NCBI GenBank assembly: GCA_017521425.1
Contig: JAFXCQ010000024.1
Coordinates: 124,001 to 188,000 of the forward strand
Source: Clostridia bacterium
Lineage (GTDB): Bacteria > Bacillota > Clostridia > Oscillospirales > Acutalibacteraceae
Direction: 5' to 3'
DNA: 64,000 nt
The notes below the pieces were generated by a model. It saw nothing but the letters and a program-made list of their open reading frames with translations, made no database searches and had not been told where the DNA came from. The position numbers were made by a program, and so were the translations under genes. How positions within the stretch are numbered: position 1 is the stretch's first letter; each line of letters begins with the position of its first letter. Of this stretch, positions 34,298-43,234 are shown in pieces.

Positions 34298-35356
34298 ATG
34301 AATAATATAGTTTATATTTTTAAAAGATTATTACACATGGACTATAAAGCAATGCTCCAAAAAATAAATTCAGTTCATAAAAAAACAAAAATGTCACGAA
34401 TTGCAATTTTTATGGATATGCAGAAATGTGCAAGACTTTACGGCGCTGGTTATATGGATTACGATTTATTTGAAATGTATAACCTCACACCAGAACAACG
34501 CGACACATATTTAACTCGTGGCAGAAATAACGCATTTGTTTTAAAATATTGCGATAAAAGTGTGCTTCACTACTTTATGAACAAAGATGAATTCAACACT
34601 CGTTTTAACGATTACATTAAACGCGACTGGATTAAGGTTATTGGCTCAGACAAACAAGATGTTATTGACTTTATGAAAAAGCATCCTACTTTTATGGCAA
34701 AACCTATTGATGGTGGATGTGGTAAAGGTATTGAAAAAATCAATATTGAAGAATACAATTCTCTCGATGAATTATATGAAAAATTATCTAACGAAGCAGA
34801 TAATTTTGAATTAGAAGAGCTTATTATTCAACACGAAGATGTAAGCCGAGTTCACCCTCACTCTATTAACACAGTCAGAATTGTTACTGTTGTTACAGAT
34901 GAAAATGGCAACTCTGTTTTAGAAACACCAGTTGAAAAAAGAAAAGATTTAAAACTCGAGCCACATATTATTGCGGCATATTTCAGAATTGGTAATGGTA
35001 AATTTGTTGATAACTTCAACAGCGGTGGTATGACTGCACCTATTGATGTTGAAACAGGTATTGTTTCTCAGGTTGCAATTGACAAGCAAAAGAATGCCTT
35101 CACAAATCACCCTCTCACAAACGAACCAATTAAAGGCTTTAAATTCCCTTACTGGGAAGAAGCACTTGAGCTTTGCAAAAAAGCTTGTCAGGAAATTCCG
35201 GAAATGGGTTACGCAGGTTGGGATGTTGCTTTTACACCTGATGGCCCGTTGTTTGTTGAAGGTAACGAATTCCCTGGTCACGATATTTACCAGTTACCAT
35301 TACATACACCAGACAAAATTGGTATGATGCCAAAGTTTGATTTTAAGAAGAAATAA
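34298..35356 (+). CDS. Sugar-transfer-associated ATP-grasp protein
   Basis: 352 residues. It resembles the ATP-grasp family linked to cell-surface polysaccharide synthesis (ATPgrasp_ST type): an N-terminal helical part with YMDYDLFEMYNLT, then MAKPIDGGCGKGIEKI (phosphate-binding loop, about 130-145), ELIIQHED, NTVRIVTV, and the C-terminal catalytic motif GWDVAFTPDGPLFVEGNEFPG (Asp and Asn/Glu metal ligands). Such enzymes form amide or ester-type bonds using ATP; the acceptor is unknown. GGGGTG precedes the ATG. It is a single-gene unit with its own promoter and terminator. Confidence 0.85.
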   Translation: MNNIVYIFKRLLHMDYKAMLQKINSVHKKTKMSRIAIFMDMQKCARLYGAGYMDYDLFEMYNLTPEQRDTYLTRGRNNAFVLKYCDKSVLHYFMNKDEFNTRFNDYIKRDWIKVIGSDKQDVIDFMKKHPTFMAKPIDGGCGKGIEKINIEEYNSLDELYEKLSNEADNFELEELIIQHEDVSRVHPHSINTVRIVTVVTDENGNSVLETPVEKRKDLKLEPHIIAAYFRIGNGKFVDNFNSGGMTAPIDVETGIVSQVAIDKQKNAFTNHPLTNEPIKGFKFPYWEEALELCKKACQEIPEMGYAGWDVAFTPDGPLFVEGNEFPGHDIYQLPLHTPDKIGMMPKFDFKKK

Positions 35357-35387
35357 TTAAATATACACAATTACAAACAAAAAGAGC

Positions 35388-35432
35388 AAGAGTAAAAGGA
35401 TAACCTCCTTCTATTCTTACTCTTTTCTTTTA
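35388..35432 (+). terminator. Terminator of the ATP-grasp gene
   Basis: An AAGAGTAA/TTACTCTT stem extended by AGGA/TCCT with an internal loop is followed by TTCTTTT. Confidence 0.65.
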
Positions 35433-35435
35433 TTT

Positions 35436-35593
35436 ATGAATTGATGCTGCAGCATCATGAATTGGCTGTGCCATAAATTCTCACTTTGCTCCATGAATTG
35501 CATTGCAACAATTTCACGCCCGTAGGGTATTTCATGCAGTTTACTGCAATTTATGACACGCAGTGTCAATTCAGGCAATCTCTTGCAATTCAT
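35436..35593. repeat. Nested palindromic repeat array
   Basis: Four ATGAATT-like units (starting near 35436, 35456, 35473 and 35493) are followed by mirrored AATTCAT/AATTTAT units (near 35509, 35530, 35548, 35568 and 35586). Small hairpins such as ATGCTGCAGCAT, GGCTGTGCC, CAGTTTACTG and ACACGCAGTGT fill the gaps. The whole stretch can fold on itself as one large structured element. It ends exactly at the stop codon of the GH110-like gene. It is not a CRISPR array, since the units are too short and change orientation. Confidence 0.7.
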
Positions 35594-37224
35594 TATTTTA
35601 TAATATTATTTTCATTTGCAACTTCGCCTGTACAAATTGTTTCAACTTTAAACTCTTTGTCAAACACATTATTTCTGATTATGGCATTTTCTAAATATTC
35701 AAGATGAATAAGATGTGTATCGCCATAAGCATTTTTAAAGGTGTTGTTTTCAAGAATCAATTTACCGTGAACAAATTCCTTCGATTTTTTCTTCATAACC
35801 TTAGGTGTATATCTTATAGTAGGTGCACCAGAAAATGTTGGACCAAAATCACACGCGTCGATTATATTATTTCTAAAAACAATCTCTTTTGTGTAACCCG
35901 ATTCAAACCAGAAATTGCAATCATCTTCAATAAGCAACGCAGGACCCCATAACTTGAAAAATTTATTGTTTTCAATAACAACTCTGCCACGTGTTGTACA
36001 TAGTATTCCTCTACCCGCAGTTTGTCCGAATGAACAGTTCTGCACCAATAAATCAGGGGTCCACGAAGTATTCTCTACTACATCCTTGCCCTTTTTAATC
36101 TTTGGCAATTCACCCTCTACAAAAAGCTTGATGTCAGTACTATTAAGCCGTGTAAAGTTCTTTACCTTTACTCCACCAAATGGTTTTAAAGTATCCCACT
36201 TAATAAACTCTAATTCGTCACCAATTTCGAATGCCTGAAAACCCCAACTTTCAGGGTGCATAAAGCGAACAACAAGCGAATTTTCTTTTTTATTTTTCTT
36301 TATAATTCTCAAGTGTGTTCCGTGAACATTTATGTAGTCATCGTGTGCACCGAAAGCCTTGCAGCCTATAACTTCTAACTGACCTTTACAGCCCGAAAAC
36401 TGAAAGAAATCAGCAGTACTTGCAACTGTTCTATGCTCTGCGGGTGTCAAATCACAATTTATAAAACTTACATTTTCACAAAACTGCGAAACCATACCAA
36501 GACCGTGCATAAATTTCACACGAAGATTTATAAATTTAAGATTTTTGCATCTTTCAAAAAAGCTACCAACTTGGTCGCGAATTATGTTTCGCGTCTGAAT
36601 TGTTGTGCCTGCCTTAAAACAAATCTCAGGATTTTTAAAATGTACTCTTAAAGTATTATTTCCGAGTTCTTCTATTTTTGTAAAATTCAAATCCGCTCGT
36701 CTGAAATCGCGAGTTTCGTAAGTTTCCGGGTCAAAAAATTTAATATGACGCTTATTTCCGTGGTAACTGTCTTCCCAATAAGGTTCCCCGTTTTTATCGT
36801 TTTCACCTATCCAGAAAAGTTCGTTACCATCAACTCTGTAAAGACAATCTTCATTTATTTTAATATCACAAACACCATTTTCACTTTTTAAAACCTTGAA
36901 CTCCGACATTGTAGGGCAAGCATAGTCGATTGTAAGATTTTTTATAGTGATATTTTCACAATGGTCAAGTAATATAGGTGTCATTTTACCATGAACTAAA
37001 ACAGTAGCCCCGTTACCATCAAGAGTAATATTTCTTTTTTCTTTAATATAAATTGCGGTAAATCGTGTTCCGTCAGGATTTTCGTCTTTTTTGGCAGTAT
37101 TAGAACAATAGTAACCCGTAAGCAAAAATGAGTCATCCTGCCTTACATCGTAAATTTTATTCTGCTCTAAAACTACCGTTTCATTGTCATTTACATTTTT
37201 AAAAAGTTCGCTTAATTCATTCAT
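35593..37224 (-). CDS. GH110-like alpha-galactosidase (right-handed beta-helix)
   Basis: 543 residues. It is a parallel beta-helix protein resembling family GH110 alpha-1,3-galactosidases, which remove terminal galactose from blood-group-B or related glycans. Key segments are TADFFQFSGCKG and GAHDDYINVHG with the paired acidic residues (about 290-302), plus repeated helix turns such as ITIKNLTI, LKFINLRV and VVIENNKF. There is no signal peptide, so it would act on imported oligosaccharides. It starts 2 nt after the GH3 gene with a weak SD, so the two are coupled. The assignment to GH110 is from motif pattern. Confidence 0.75.
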   Translation of the reverse strand: MNELSELFKNVNDNETVVLEQNKIYDVRQDDSFLLTGYYCSNTAKKDENPDGTRFTAIYIKEKRNITLDGNGATVLVHGKMTPILLDHCENITIKNLTIDYACPTMSEFKVLKSENGVCDIKINEDCLYRVDGNELFWIGENDKNGEPYWEDSYHGNKRHIKFFDPETYETRDFRRADLNFTKIEELGNNTLRVHFKNPEICFKAGTTIQTRNIIRDQVGSFFERCKNLKFINLRVKFMHGLGMVSQFCENVSFINCDLTPAEHRTVASTADFFQFSGCKGQLEVIGCKAFGAHDDYINVHGTHLRIIKKNKKENSLVVRFMHPESWGFQAFEIGDELEFIKWDTLKPFGGVKVKNFTRLNSTDIKLFVEGELPKIKKGKDVVENTSWTPDLLVQNCSFGQTAGRGILCTTRGRVVIENNKFFKLWGPALLIEDDCNFWFESGYTKEIVFRNNIIDACDFGPTFSGAPTIRYTPKVMKKKSKEFVHGKLILENNTFKNAYGDTHLIHLEYLENAIIRNNVFDKEFKVETICTGEVANENNIIK

Positions 37225-37225
37225 T

Positions 37226-39484
37226 TTATTTTACCGCAATAGTAATAGTGTCTTTAAGTCTTATATCTTCTGATGAAGCACCGACAAGTATTTCAAATTC
37301 TCCATCTTCTACAACCCATTCAAAGTGTCTGTCAAGAAGCTTGAATGAATCGAAATCAAGTTTAAATTCTACTGTCTTTGTTTCACCTGCTTCGAGTGTA
37401 ATTCTCTCAAAACCTTTAAGTTCTTTAAGTGGTGTAATAATTGAAGAAACTTTATCATTTATATAAAGTTGTACTACTTCATCACCTTTTACTTTACCTG
37501 TGTTTTTAACATTTACACTTACTTTGTAATCAAGTTCCGTAAGTTTTTCTATTTTTAAATTACTATATTCAAAAGAAGTGTAAGAAAGACCAAAACCAAA
37601 TTCGTAACGAGGTCTTCTGCTACCTTCAAACATAACTTCTGTATTATTAGGAAGAACTGTGTAGTAGCAAGGAATCCTATAAGAATCCTGTGGAAAAGAT
37701 ACTGGTAATCTACCCGCAGGGTTATTTAAACCAACAAGTGTTTCTGCAATTGCTTTTGCACCTGTTTCGCCACCGAACCACGCGAGTAGAATTGCGTCAC
37801 ATACACCGCTTTCAACCTGTAAATCTACCGCTCTGCCATTTTCTAAAACAAGCACAACCGGTTTACCTGTTTTAGCAACTGCCTCAATTAACTCGCGTTG
37901 TTTACCAGGTAATTTTAAATCTGCTCTGTCGTGACCTTCGCTACTTGTGAAGGTATTGTCACCGCCGACAATGATTGCTATATCACTATTTCTTGCAACT
38001 TCAACTGCTTCTTCGATACACTCTTTTTCGTCTTCGTCATAAACTTCAACAAGGTGTGGTTGCCCTTCTTGTGTTTCTACGTGCAAATCTTTAGGAATAC
38101 CGCAACCGTTGCAATATTCAATTTCCACTTCGTCTCCGAGTAAATCTCTTAATTCCTGTAGTACACTTCTTAATTCGTAACCATCAGGAACAGATGAGTA
38201 ACCGCCTAATCTCTGGCGATTTGCAGATGGACCCAAAAGTGCAATTTTTTTATATTTGCCTTTTTCTAATGGTAAAATTCCACTATTTTTTATAAGTGTC
38301 ATTGACTTTTTCGCTGCTTCGTGAGAAGCACTTAAATGCTTTTCGCATCTTATTACACTCTCGTGCATTCTTTCATCTGTATAAGGATTTTCAAAAAGAC
38401 CTAACTCAAATTTAATTTTAAGAACTCTTAAAACCGCATCATCAATTCGCTTCATAGGAATCCTGCCTGATTTTACATTCTTAATAATTGTACCTTCCCA
38501 AGTCTTTGTATCGTAATCACAACAACCCTGCATATCAAGACCTGCATTTACCGAATCGCAAATTGCATCTTCATCAGTTGCGGCAGTAAAATGGCGGTTT
38601 ACGAGTCTTACAACAGAACCCCAGTCTGCTCTTACATAACCTTTCATCCCCCATTTTTCACGAAGAATATCGGTTAAATAATATTTTGAACTTAAAACGA
38701 CTTCACCATCAATAGCATTATAGCAGGACATTACATTGTAAGCACCTGCTTTTTTAATTGCAGTTTCAAACACCGGCAAATAACTCTGTTCAATTTCGCG
38801 TCTGCCAACTCGCGCCTCGGCGCAGTTAATACCATTTTCAGGAATACCGTGAACACAATAATGCTTGGGTTCACAAACAACAGCATCAGGTCTTTTTATG
38901 TCACCATCCTGTTGCTCACCGGTAACAATCTGGTAAGCCATCTGACAAGAAAGATATGTATCTTCACCAAATGTTTCTTCAACTCTGCCCCATCTCGGTT
39001 CTCTTGCAACATCCAAGTTAGGTGCTAAAATTTCGTGCATACCTAATGCACGGGTTTCGCTTGCAATTGCTCTGCCTATTGTATTAACATTTTTTCTGTC
39101 AAAGCTTGATGCTAATGCAAGTGGCACAGGGAATACAGTAGCACCCGGCCAGAGAATACCGTGTAATGCTTCACCTGTAAACATACAAGGAATACCGAGT
39201 CTTGAGTTTTCAATAACAAATTTCTGTAATTTATTGAAAAACACAGGGTGTGAATAGCAGTCGTGAATAAACCCTATACCCCTGTTACCTAAAGTTTCTT
39301 TTAATTTATCCTCAAGTATTTCTGAATCTGTATGTACAGCACAGTGATATAATTTGTGTGGTTTGGTTGAAAATTCAACTCCCCTTATAATATCCATCTG
39401 CGCAACCTTTTCTTCTAATGTCATTATAGAAAGAAGTGATTTTGCTCTTTCTTCTGGTGAAAGTGATGCGTTTTTGTAATCCAT
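37226..39484 (-). CDS. Glycoside hydrolase family 3 beta-glycosidase
   Basis: 752 residues. The N-terminal GH3 TIM barrel has KHYCVHG and the nucleophile-bearing GYVRADWGSV (Asp about 285), followed by the alpha/beta sandwich with GGDNTFTSSEGHDRADL and a C-terminal FnIII-like domain (about 670-750). The typical substrates are beta-glucosides or beta-xylosides. No signal peptide is visible, so it is intracellular. TGAGG precedes the ATG. Its operon with the GH110-like gene is divergent from an MFS transporter, which fits uptake and cleavage of a host or plant glycan. Confidence 0.92.
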   Translation of the reverse strand: MDYKNASLSPEERAKSLLSIMTLEEKVAQMDIIRGVEFSTKPHKLYHCAVHTDSEILEDKLKETLGNRGIGFIHDCYSHPVFFNKLQKFVIENSRLGIPCMFTGEALHGILWPGATVFPVPLALASSFDRKNVNTIGRAIASETRALGMHEILAPNLDVAREPRWGRVEETFGEDTYLSCQMAYQIVTGEQQDGDIKRPDAVVCEPKHYCVHGIPENGINCAEARVGRREIEQSYLPVFETAIKKAGAYNVMSCYNAIDGEVVLSSKYYLTDILREKWGMKGYVRADWGSVVRLVNRHFTAATDEDAICDSVNAGLDMQGCCDYDTKTWEGTIIKNVKSGRIPMKRIDDAVLRVLKIKFELGLFENPYTDERMHESVIRCEKHLSASHEAAKKSMTLIKNSGILPLEKGKYKKIALLGPSANRQRLGGYSSVPDGYELRSVLQELRDLLGDEVEIEYCNGCGIPKDLHVETQEGQPHLVEVYDEDEKECIEEAVEVARNSDIAIIVGGDNTFTSSEGHDRADLKLPGKQRELIEAVAKTGKPVVLVLENGRAVDLQVESGVCDAILLAWFGGETGAKAIAETLVGLNNPAGRLPVSFPQDSYRIPCYYTVLPNNTEVMFEGSRRPRYEFGFGLSYTSFEYSNLKIEKLTELDYKVSVNVKNTGKVKGDEVVQLYINDKVSSIITPLKELKGFERITLEAGETKTVEFKLDFDSFKLLDRHFEWVVEDGEFEILVGASSEDIRLKDTITIAVK

Positions 39485-39520
39485 AAAAAAACCTCATTAT
39501 TGCAAAAATTCATTGTTTAT

Positions 39521-39549
39521 ATACTAACATATTTAAGTATTAAAAGCAA
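39521..39549 (-). promoter_or_regulatory. Promoter of the GH3-GH110 operon
   Basis: Minus strand: TTGCTT (39549-39544), 17 nt, TAGTAT (39526-39521). Confidence 0.55.
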
Positions 39550-39558
39550 TTACTATAA

Positions 39559-39587
39559 TTGACTAAACAGAAATAAAATGATATAAT
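39559..39587 (+). promoter_or_regulatory. Promoter of the MFS-GH39-like operon
   Basis: TTGACT (39559-39564), 17 nt, TATAAT (39582-39587). It is only 10 bp from the divergent GH3 promoter, so a shared regulator could act on both. Confidence 0.8.
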
Positions 39588-39622
39588 AAAAATAATGATT
39601 TTTTTGTATTGGAAGTGATTTT

Positions 39623-41077
39623 TTGAAAAAAACACTTACCCCCGAAAAATTAAAGAAACAAGCAATAAAACGCGAGAAAGAAATAAGGAAATGGGAAAAG
39701 GAAAAGCAGAGACCTAAAAAAAGTTTTTATTTTGCTTATCTTGTTTTCATTATTACACTAATTTATGGTACAGATGAAATCGCATCGCAAATAGGCACTT
39801 TAATGAAAACTGAAATTGCTAACGACCTTTTAAGTAATTTTGGTGAAAGCTCTGGCGGTGTCTTGGACATTCTTTCAATTCTTGTAGTTCCTTTTCAGGC
39901 AATAGGTCTTTTATACAGACCTTTGGCTGACCGTTGGGGCAGAAAGAAATTTTTAATTATAAACACATTCGGTATGAGCTTTGCTCTTTTAGTAATTTTC
40001 TTATCAAATAATTTATTATTATATTTTATTGGTGCAGCATTAGTTCAGTTCTTTATTCCACACGATATGCACGTGGTTTATATAATGGAATCTTCTCCCT
40101 CAAAGCATCGTGCAAGAGTTTACTCGTCAATTAAATTCATTGCGAATATGTCGGTTATGGTTATTCCGCTTTTAAGACGACTTTTAATGGCAAATGCGTC
40201 CGAATGGAGAAATGTTTTCTTTATCCCCGCAATAATCGGTCTTGTTTCATCTTTTATAGCACTTATGACTGCAAGAGAAACAGATTCATTTATTGACTCC
40301 CGTCTTCGTTATTTAAAATTGACAGATGAAGAAAGAGCACAGGAGAAACAGAAAAAATCTTCTGAAAATGCGCAGGGCGGTTTAATTCACGCACTTAAAT
40401 TCGCTTTAAAGCACAAGCAATTAAAATGGCTTTATATTACTTCTGCAATTGCAAATTTAGGTTTTATAGGCACTATAAACTACCAACTTATACTCTCTTA
40501 TGGCTACGCACAGAATTACGTTGAAAACGGTTTATTCAGTTCATTGGGTGAAGAAGTTATGAATGCAGTAAGCGTAGGTCCTGTAACAGATGCAATATTT
40601 ATGTTCCCTGTCGGACTCGCTGTTTCACAGGTTATAATGGGCTTTATTTCTGACTGGAAAGGCAGAAAACCTGCGGCAGTAGTTACCGCTTTTAACTGTC
40701 TTTTAGCATTTATAGGCTTTTCTATAGGTTCACGACTCGCCTTAGAACCATACATTGTAGGTTTTCTCTGCGGTGCGGCAATAGGCAGTTACTACACAAC
40801 AAACGATGTTTTGATTATGATGATTGGTGAAAGCTCACCTACAAATCTTCGTTCATCGTGTATGTCAGCACAATTCATTGTTACCGGTATAGGTGTTGCA
40901 CTTTCTTATTCTATAAGTCTTCCGTTTACTCTTACCATTGGTAACACAGTCACAGGAATTGTCTCATTTGCACTTTTAGTACCTGGTTTCTTTGTGGCAC
41001 TTATTGCCCTGTTCAGAAAAGTAAGTGAAACTAAAGGTATTGATATGGACACCGTAACAGGTGCAGAATGGGATTAA
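39623..41077 (+). CDS. MFS transporter
   Basis: 484 residues with about 12 hydrophobic segments. The first 35 residues are strongly basic and cytosolic, followed by the first membrane span at SFYFAYLVFIITLIYG. The motif LADRWGRKKF (about 107-116) after span 2 is the MFS signature, repeated as SDWKGRKP in the second half. The substrate is probably a sugar or oligosaccharide given its neighbours, which is inference. The start is TTG at 39623 with GGAAGTGAT upstream. The next gene follows 26 bp later. Confidence 0.88.
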   Translation: MKKTLTPEKLKKQAIKREKEIRKWEKEKQRPKKSFYFAYLVFIITLIYGTDEIASQIGTLMKTEIANDLLSNFGESSGGVLDILSILVVPFQAIGLLYRPLADRWGRKKFLIINTFGMSFALLVIFLSNNLLLYFIGAALVQFFIPHDMHVVYIMESSPSKHRARVYSSIKFIANMSVMVIPLLRRLLMANASEWRNVFFIPAIIGLVSSFIALMTARETDSFIDSRLRYLKLTDEERAQEKQKKSSENAQGGLIHALKFALKHKQLKWLYITSAIANLGFIGTINYQLILSYGYAQNYVENGLFSSLGEEVMNAVSVGPVTDAIFMFPVGLAVSQVIMGFISDWKGRKPAAVVTAFNCLLAFIGFSIGSRLALEPYIVGFLCGAAIGSYYTTNDVLIMMIGESSPTNLRSSCMSAQFIVTGIGVALSYSISLPFTLTIGNTVTGIVSFALLVPGFFVALIALFRKVSETKGIDMDTVTGAEWD

Positions 41078-41103
41078 ATAAAATTTTAAAAGGGGTATAA
41101 AAA

Positions 41104-42792
41104 ATGGCAACAGCAACAATTTTTGAAAAACTTTTTGCGCTTTTGACTTCTTTAATAACACTTTTAGGGTCATTCAGTTTCAACACAAACTTTGAACGCG
41201 CAGACGATGAAATTAAATTCACTATTAACGCAAACACAGTTATAAGTGAAGAATTACCAAATGTTGTTAACAATGTAAATATCTGGTCTATTGAAGGTAA
41301 TCCTTTTGTAGATGCAAAAGTAAACGAAGAAAACAACATTTTTGAATTTGTAGAGTACGTTCAGCTTATGCAGTGTTCAGGTGGTACAGAAGCAAGAGAT
41401 TTATTCAAAAATCCACTTGACAGAACCGTACTTGATGACTATGACTTTACTCGTCTTATCGAAAACTGTCGTGGTGTAGTTAATTTAGGTGCAAAACCAA
41501 TGCTTAAATTAGGTAGTGTTCCACTTAAATATTCAGAAAAAGCAACCACAGAGCACGGTTTTGGTATCAACCCATACCCACCGGATGATTATAATGTTTA
41601 TTACAATTACATTTACGCTTTAACAACTGCTTTAGTTAATGAATTCGGCAAAGAAGAAGTTCTCTCATGGCGCTTTGGTGTTATGACAGAATTCGAAAAT
41701 GGTGACTGGTTTATTGCAAATGATGGTAAAGCAAACAGTGCATTTAAAGAATACTGCAAGCTTTATGATTACACAGTACAGGCGCTTATTGATGTTCTTG
41801 GTGAAGATATTTATGTAGGTGCTCACGCAATGTCGGTTACTGAAGGTCAATGGGATGAAAAAGATTTTATTGAACATTGTGCAAAAGGTACTAACTACAA
41901 AACAGGCGAAAAAGGTACAAAAATCTGTTATCTTTCAGGTTCTTTCTATGACCATGCACCAGGCGAATACACAAGCGGTTACGACCTTCCCGGCACTATA
42001 AACAATTTAAGAGATGCTGCTGAAGAATTTGGACTTACAGATTTAGAGTATGGTATTGACGAAGGCAGACTTCTTGTTGGTACTGTAAGCGGTGCAAACA
42101 ACGATGAACTTCTTTCAAGAACTGTAGGTTACACTTATCAGGCATCTTATGACGCAAGACTTATTGCTCAGATGTTGAATAATGACATTGACTACTTCTC
42201 CGCTTGGGGATATCTTTCAAATGGTCTTTTACAAGGTAACCCTACTGTTAGTTATCACGTTGCAAAAAATGCTGCAAAATTTGAAGGATGTAAACTTGTA
42301 CCAACTGCAACACAACAAACAGGCAACATTGAGGGTGCAGACATTGGTGCAGTTGCCGCTATTGATGAAAACACAGGTGCTCTTCGTGTAATGGCATATA
42401 ACTTCAAAAATTCTCTTGATTACAGTTCAACAATTAAAACACAATATGTTATAAATATGCCAAAATATGATGGTCAGACATTTAATGTAAAAACTTATGT
42501 AATTGATGATGATTGCAACTATTTTGACGAATGGTGCGAAGACAGAAAAACCTACAACATTACAGATGATTGCTTCAACTGGTCTCCACAGGACCCACAG
42601 ATTGACAGCCCGACAACTCTTATGGATGAAAATGCAAGAAGCATTTACTTTAGCGAGCTTTATCCTAAATACACAGAGGCTTCAAAGCTCACACCTGTTG
42701 ACTCTGTTGCAACTGTTGAGTACGGCAAGCTTATTCTTGATGTTGAATTAGCACCACACGCAGTAGTATTCTTTGAAATTATACCACAATAA
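41104..42792 (+). CDS. GH39-like clan GH-A glycosidase
   Basis: 562 residues. A retaining GH-A-type barrel is suggested by WRFGVMTEFENGDW (probable acid/base Glu, about 197) and EYGIDEGRLL (probable nucleophile Glu, about 320), with YFSAWGYLSNG after it; this resembles GH39 enzymes. The C-terminal 150 residues look like a beta-sandwich. The first 27 residues are hydrophobic (KLFALLTSLITLLGSF) and may be a weak signal or membrane anchor, although the start lacks the usual Lys/Arg cluster. GGGGT precedes the ATG. It follows the MFS gene in one operon. The family call is moderate; the glycosidase fold is more certain. Confidence 0.7.
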   Translation: MATATIFEKLFALLTSLITLLGSFSFNTNFERADDEIKFTINANTVISEELPNVVNNVNIWSIEGNPFVDAKVNEENNIFEFVEYVQLMQCSGGTEARDLFKNPLDRTVLDDYDFTRLIENCRGVVNLGAKPMLKLGSVPLKYSEKATTEHGFGINPYPPDDYNVYYNYIYALTTALVNEFGKEEVLSWRFGVMTEFENGDWFIANDGKANSAFKEYCKLYDYTVQALIDVLGEDIYVGAHAMSVTEGQWDEKDFIEHCAKGTNYKTGEKGTKICYLSGSFYDHAPGEYTSGYDLPGTINNLRDAAEEFGLTDLEYGIDEGRLLVGTVSGANNDELLSRTVGYTYQASYDARLIAQMLNNDIDYFSAWGYLSNGLLQGNPTVSYHVAKNAAKFEGCKLVPTATQQTGNIEGADIGAVAAIDENTGALRVMAYNFKNSLDYSSTIKTQYVINMPKYDGQTFNVKTYVIDDDCNYFDEWCEDRKTYNITDDCFNWSPQDPQIDSPTTLMDENARSIYFSELYPKYTEASKLTPVDSVATVEYGKLILDVELAPHAVVFFEIIPQ

Positions 42793-42793
42793 T

Positions 42794-43234
42794 ATGATAC
42801 AGTTTCAATTTGTAAAAACACACGATGATTTAGAAAAAGCGCTTTATATAAGACGAAATGTTTTTATAAATGAAATGGGTGTTCCCGAGAGTATTGAACT
42901 TGATGAGTTTGATACTCTCGACTCTCAATGTAAGCATATTTTAGTTTTATATAATGAAAAGCCTATTGGCACCGCAAGGTGTAATTTAATATCAGATTCT
43001 GAATTGAAAATCCAGAGATTTTGTTTCTTGCCTGAATACAGAAATGTGGGTTTTGGAAAACTATTACTCGAATTTACAGAAAAAGAGTTTTCACAAATCG
43101 GTTACAATTACTTCTTTTTGGAAGCAAAATTCTCGGTACATGAATTTTATGAAAAGTGCGGTTATAAAAAAGTGAGCGATGTTTTCATAGAAGCAAATGT
43201 GCCTCATATAAAAATGGAAAAGAGTTTAAAATGA
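42794..43234 (+). CDS. GNAT-family N-acetyltransferase (ElaA/YjcF-like)
   Basis: 146 residues from the ATG at 42794. RRNVFINEMGVPESIELDEFD near the start and IQRFCFLPEYRNVGFGKLLLEF (motif A) match the small YjcF-like GNAT group. The end is HEFYEKCGYKKVSD. A TTG 21 nt upstream would overlap the preceding gene; ATG 42794, 1 bp after that gene's stop, is more likely and implies coupling. The 3' end overlaps the copA start (ATGA). The substrate is unknown. Confidence 0.85.
   Translation: MIQFQFVKTHDDLEKALYIRRNVFINEMGVPESIELDEFDTLDSQCKHILVLYNEKPIGTARCNLISDSELKIQRFCFLPEYRNVGFGKLLLEFTEKEFSQIGYNYFFLEAKFSVHEFYEKCGYKKVSDVFIEANVPHIKMEKSLK

Noticed and set aside
35436..35593. CRISPR array
   Set aside because: Repeats are only 7-8 bp, change orientation, and gaps are self-complementary rather than unique spacers. 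No cas gene is nearby.
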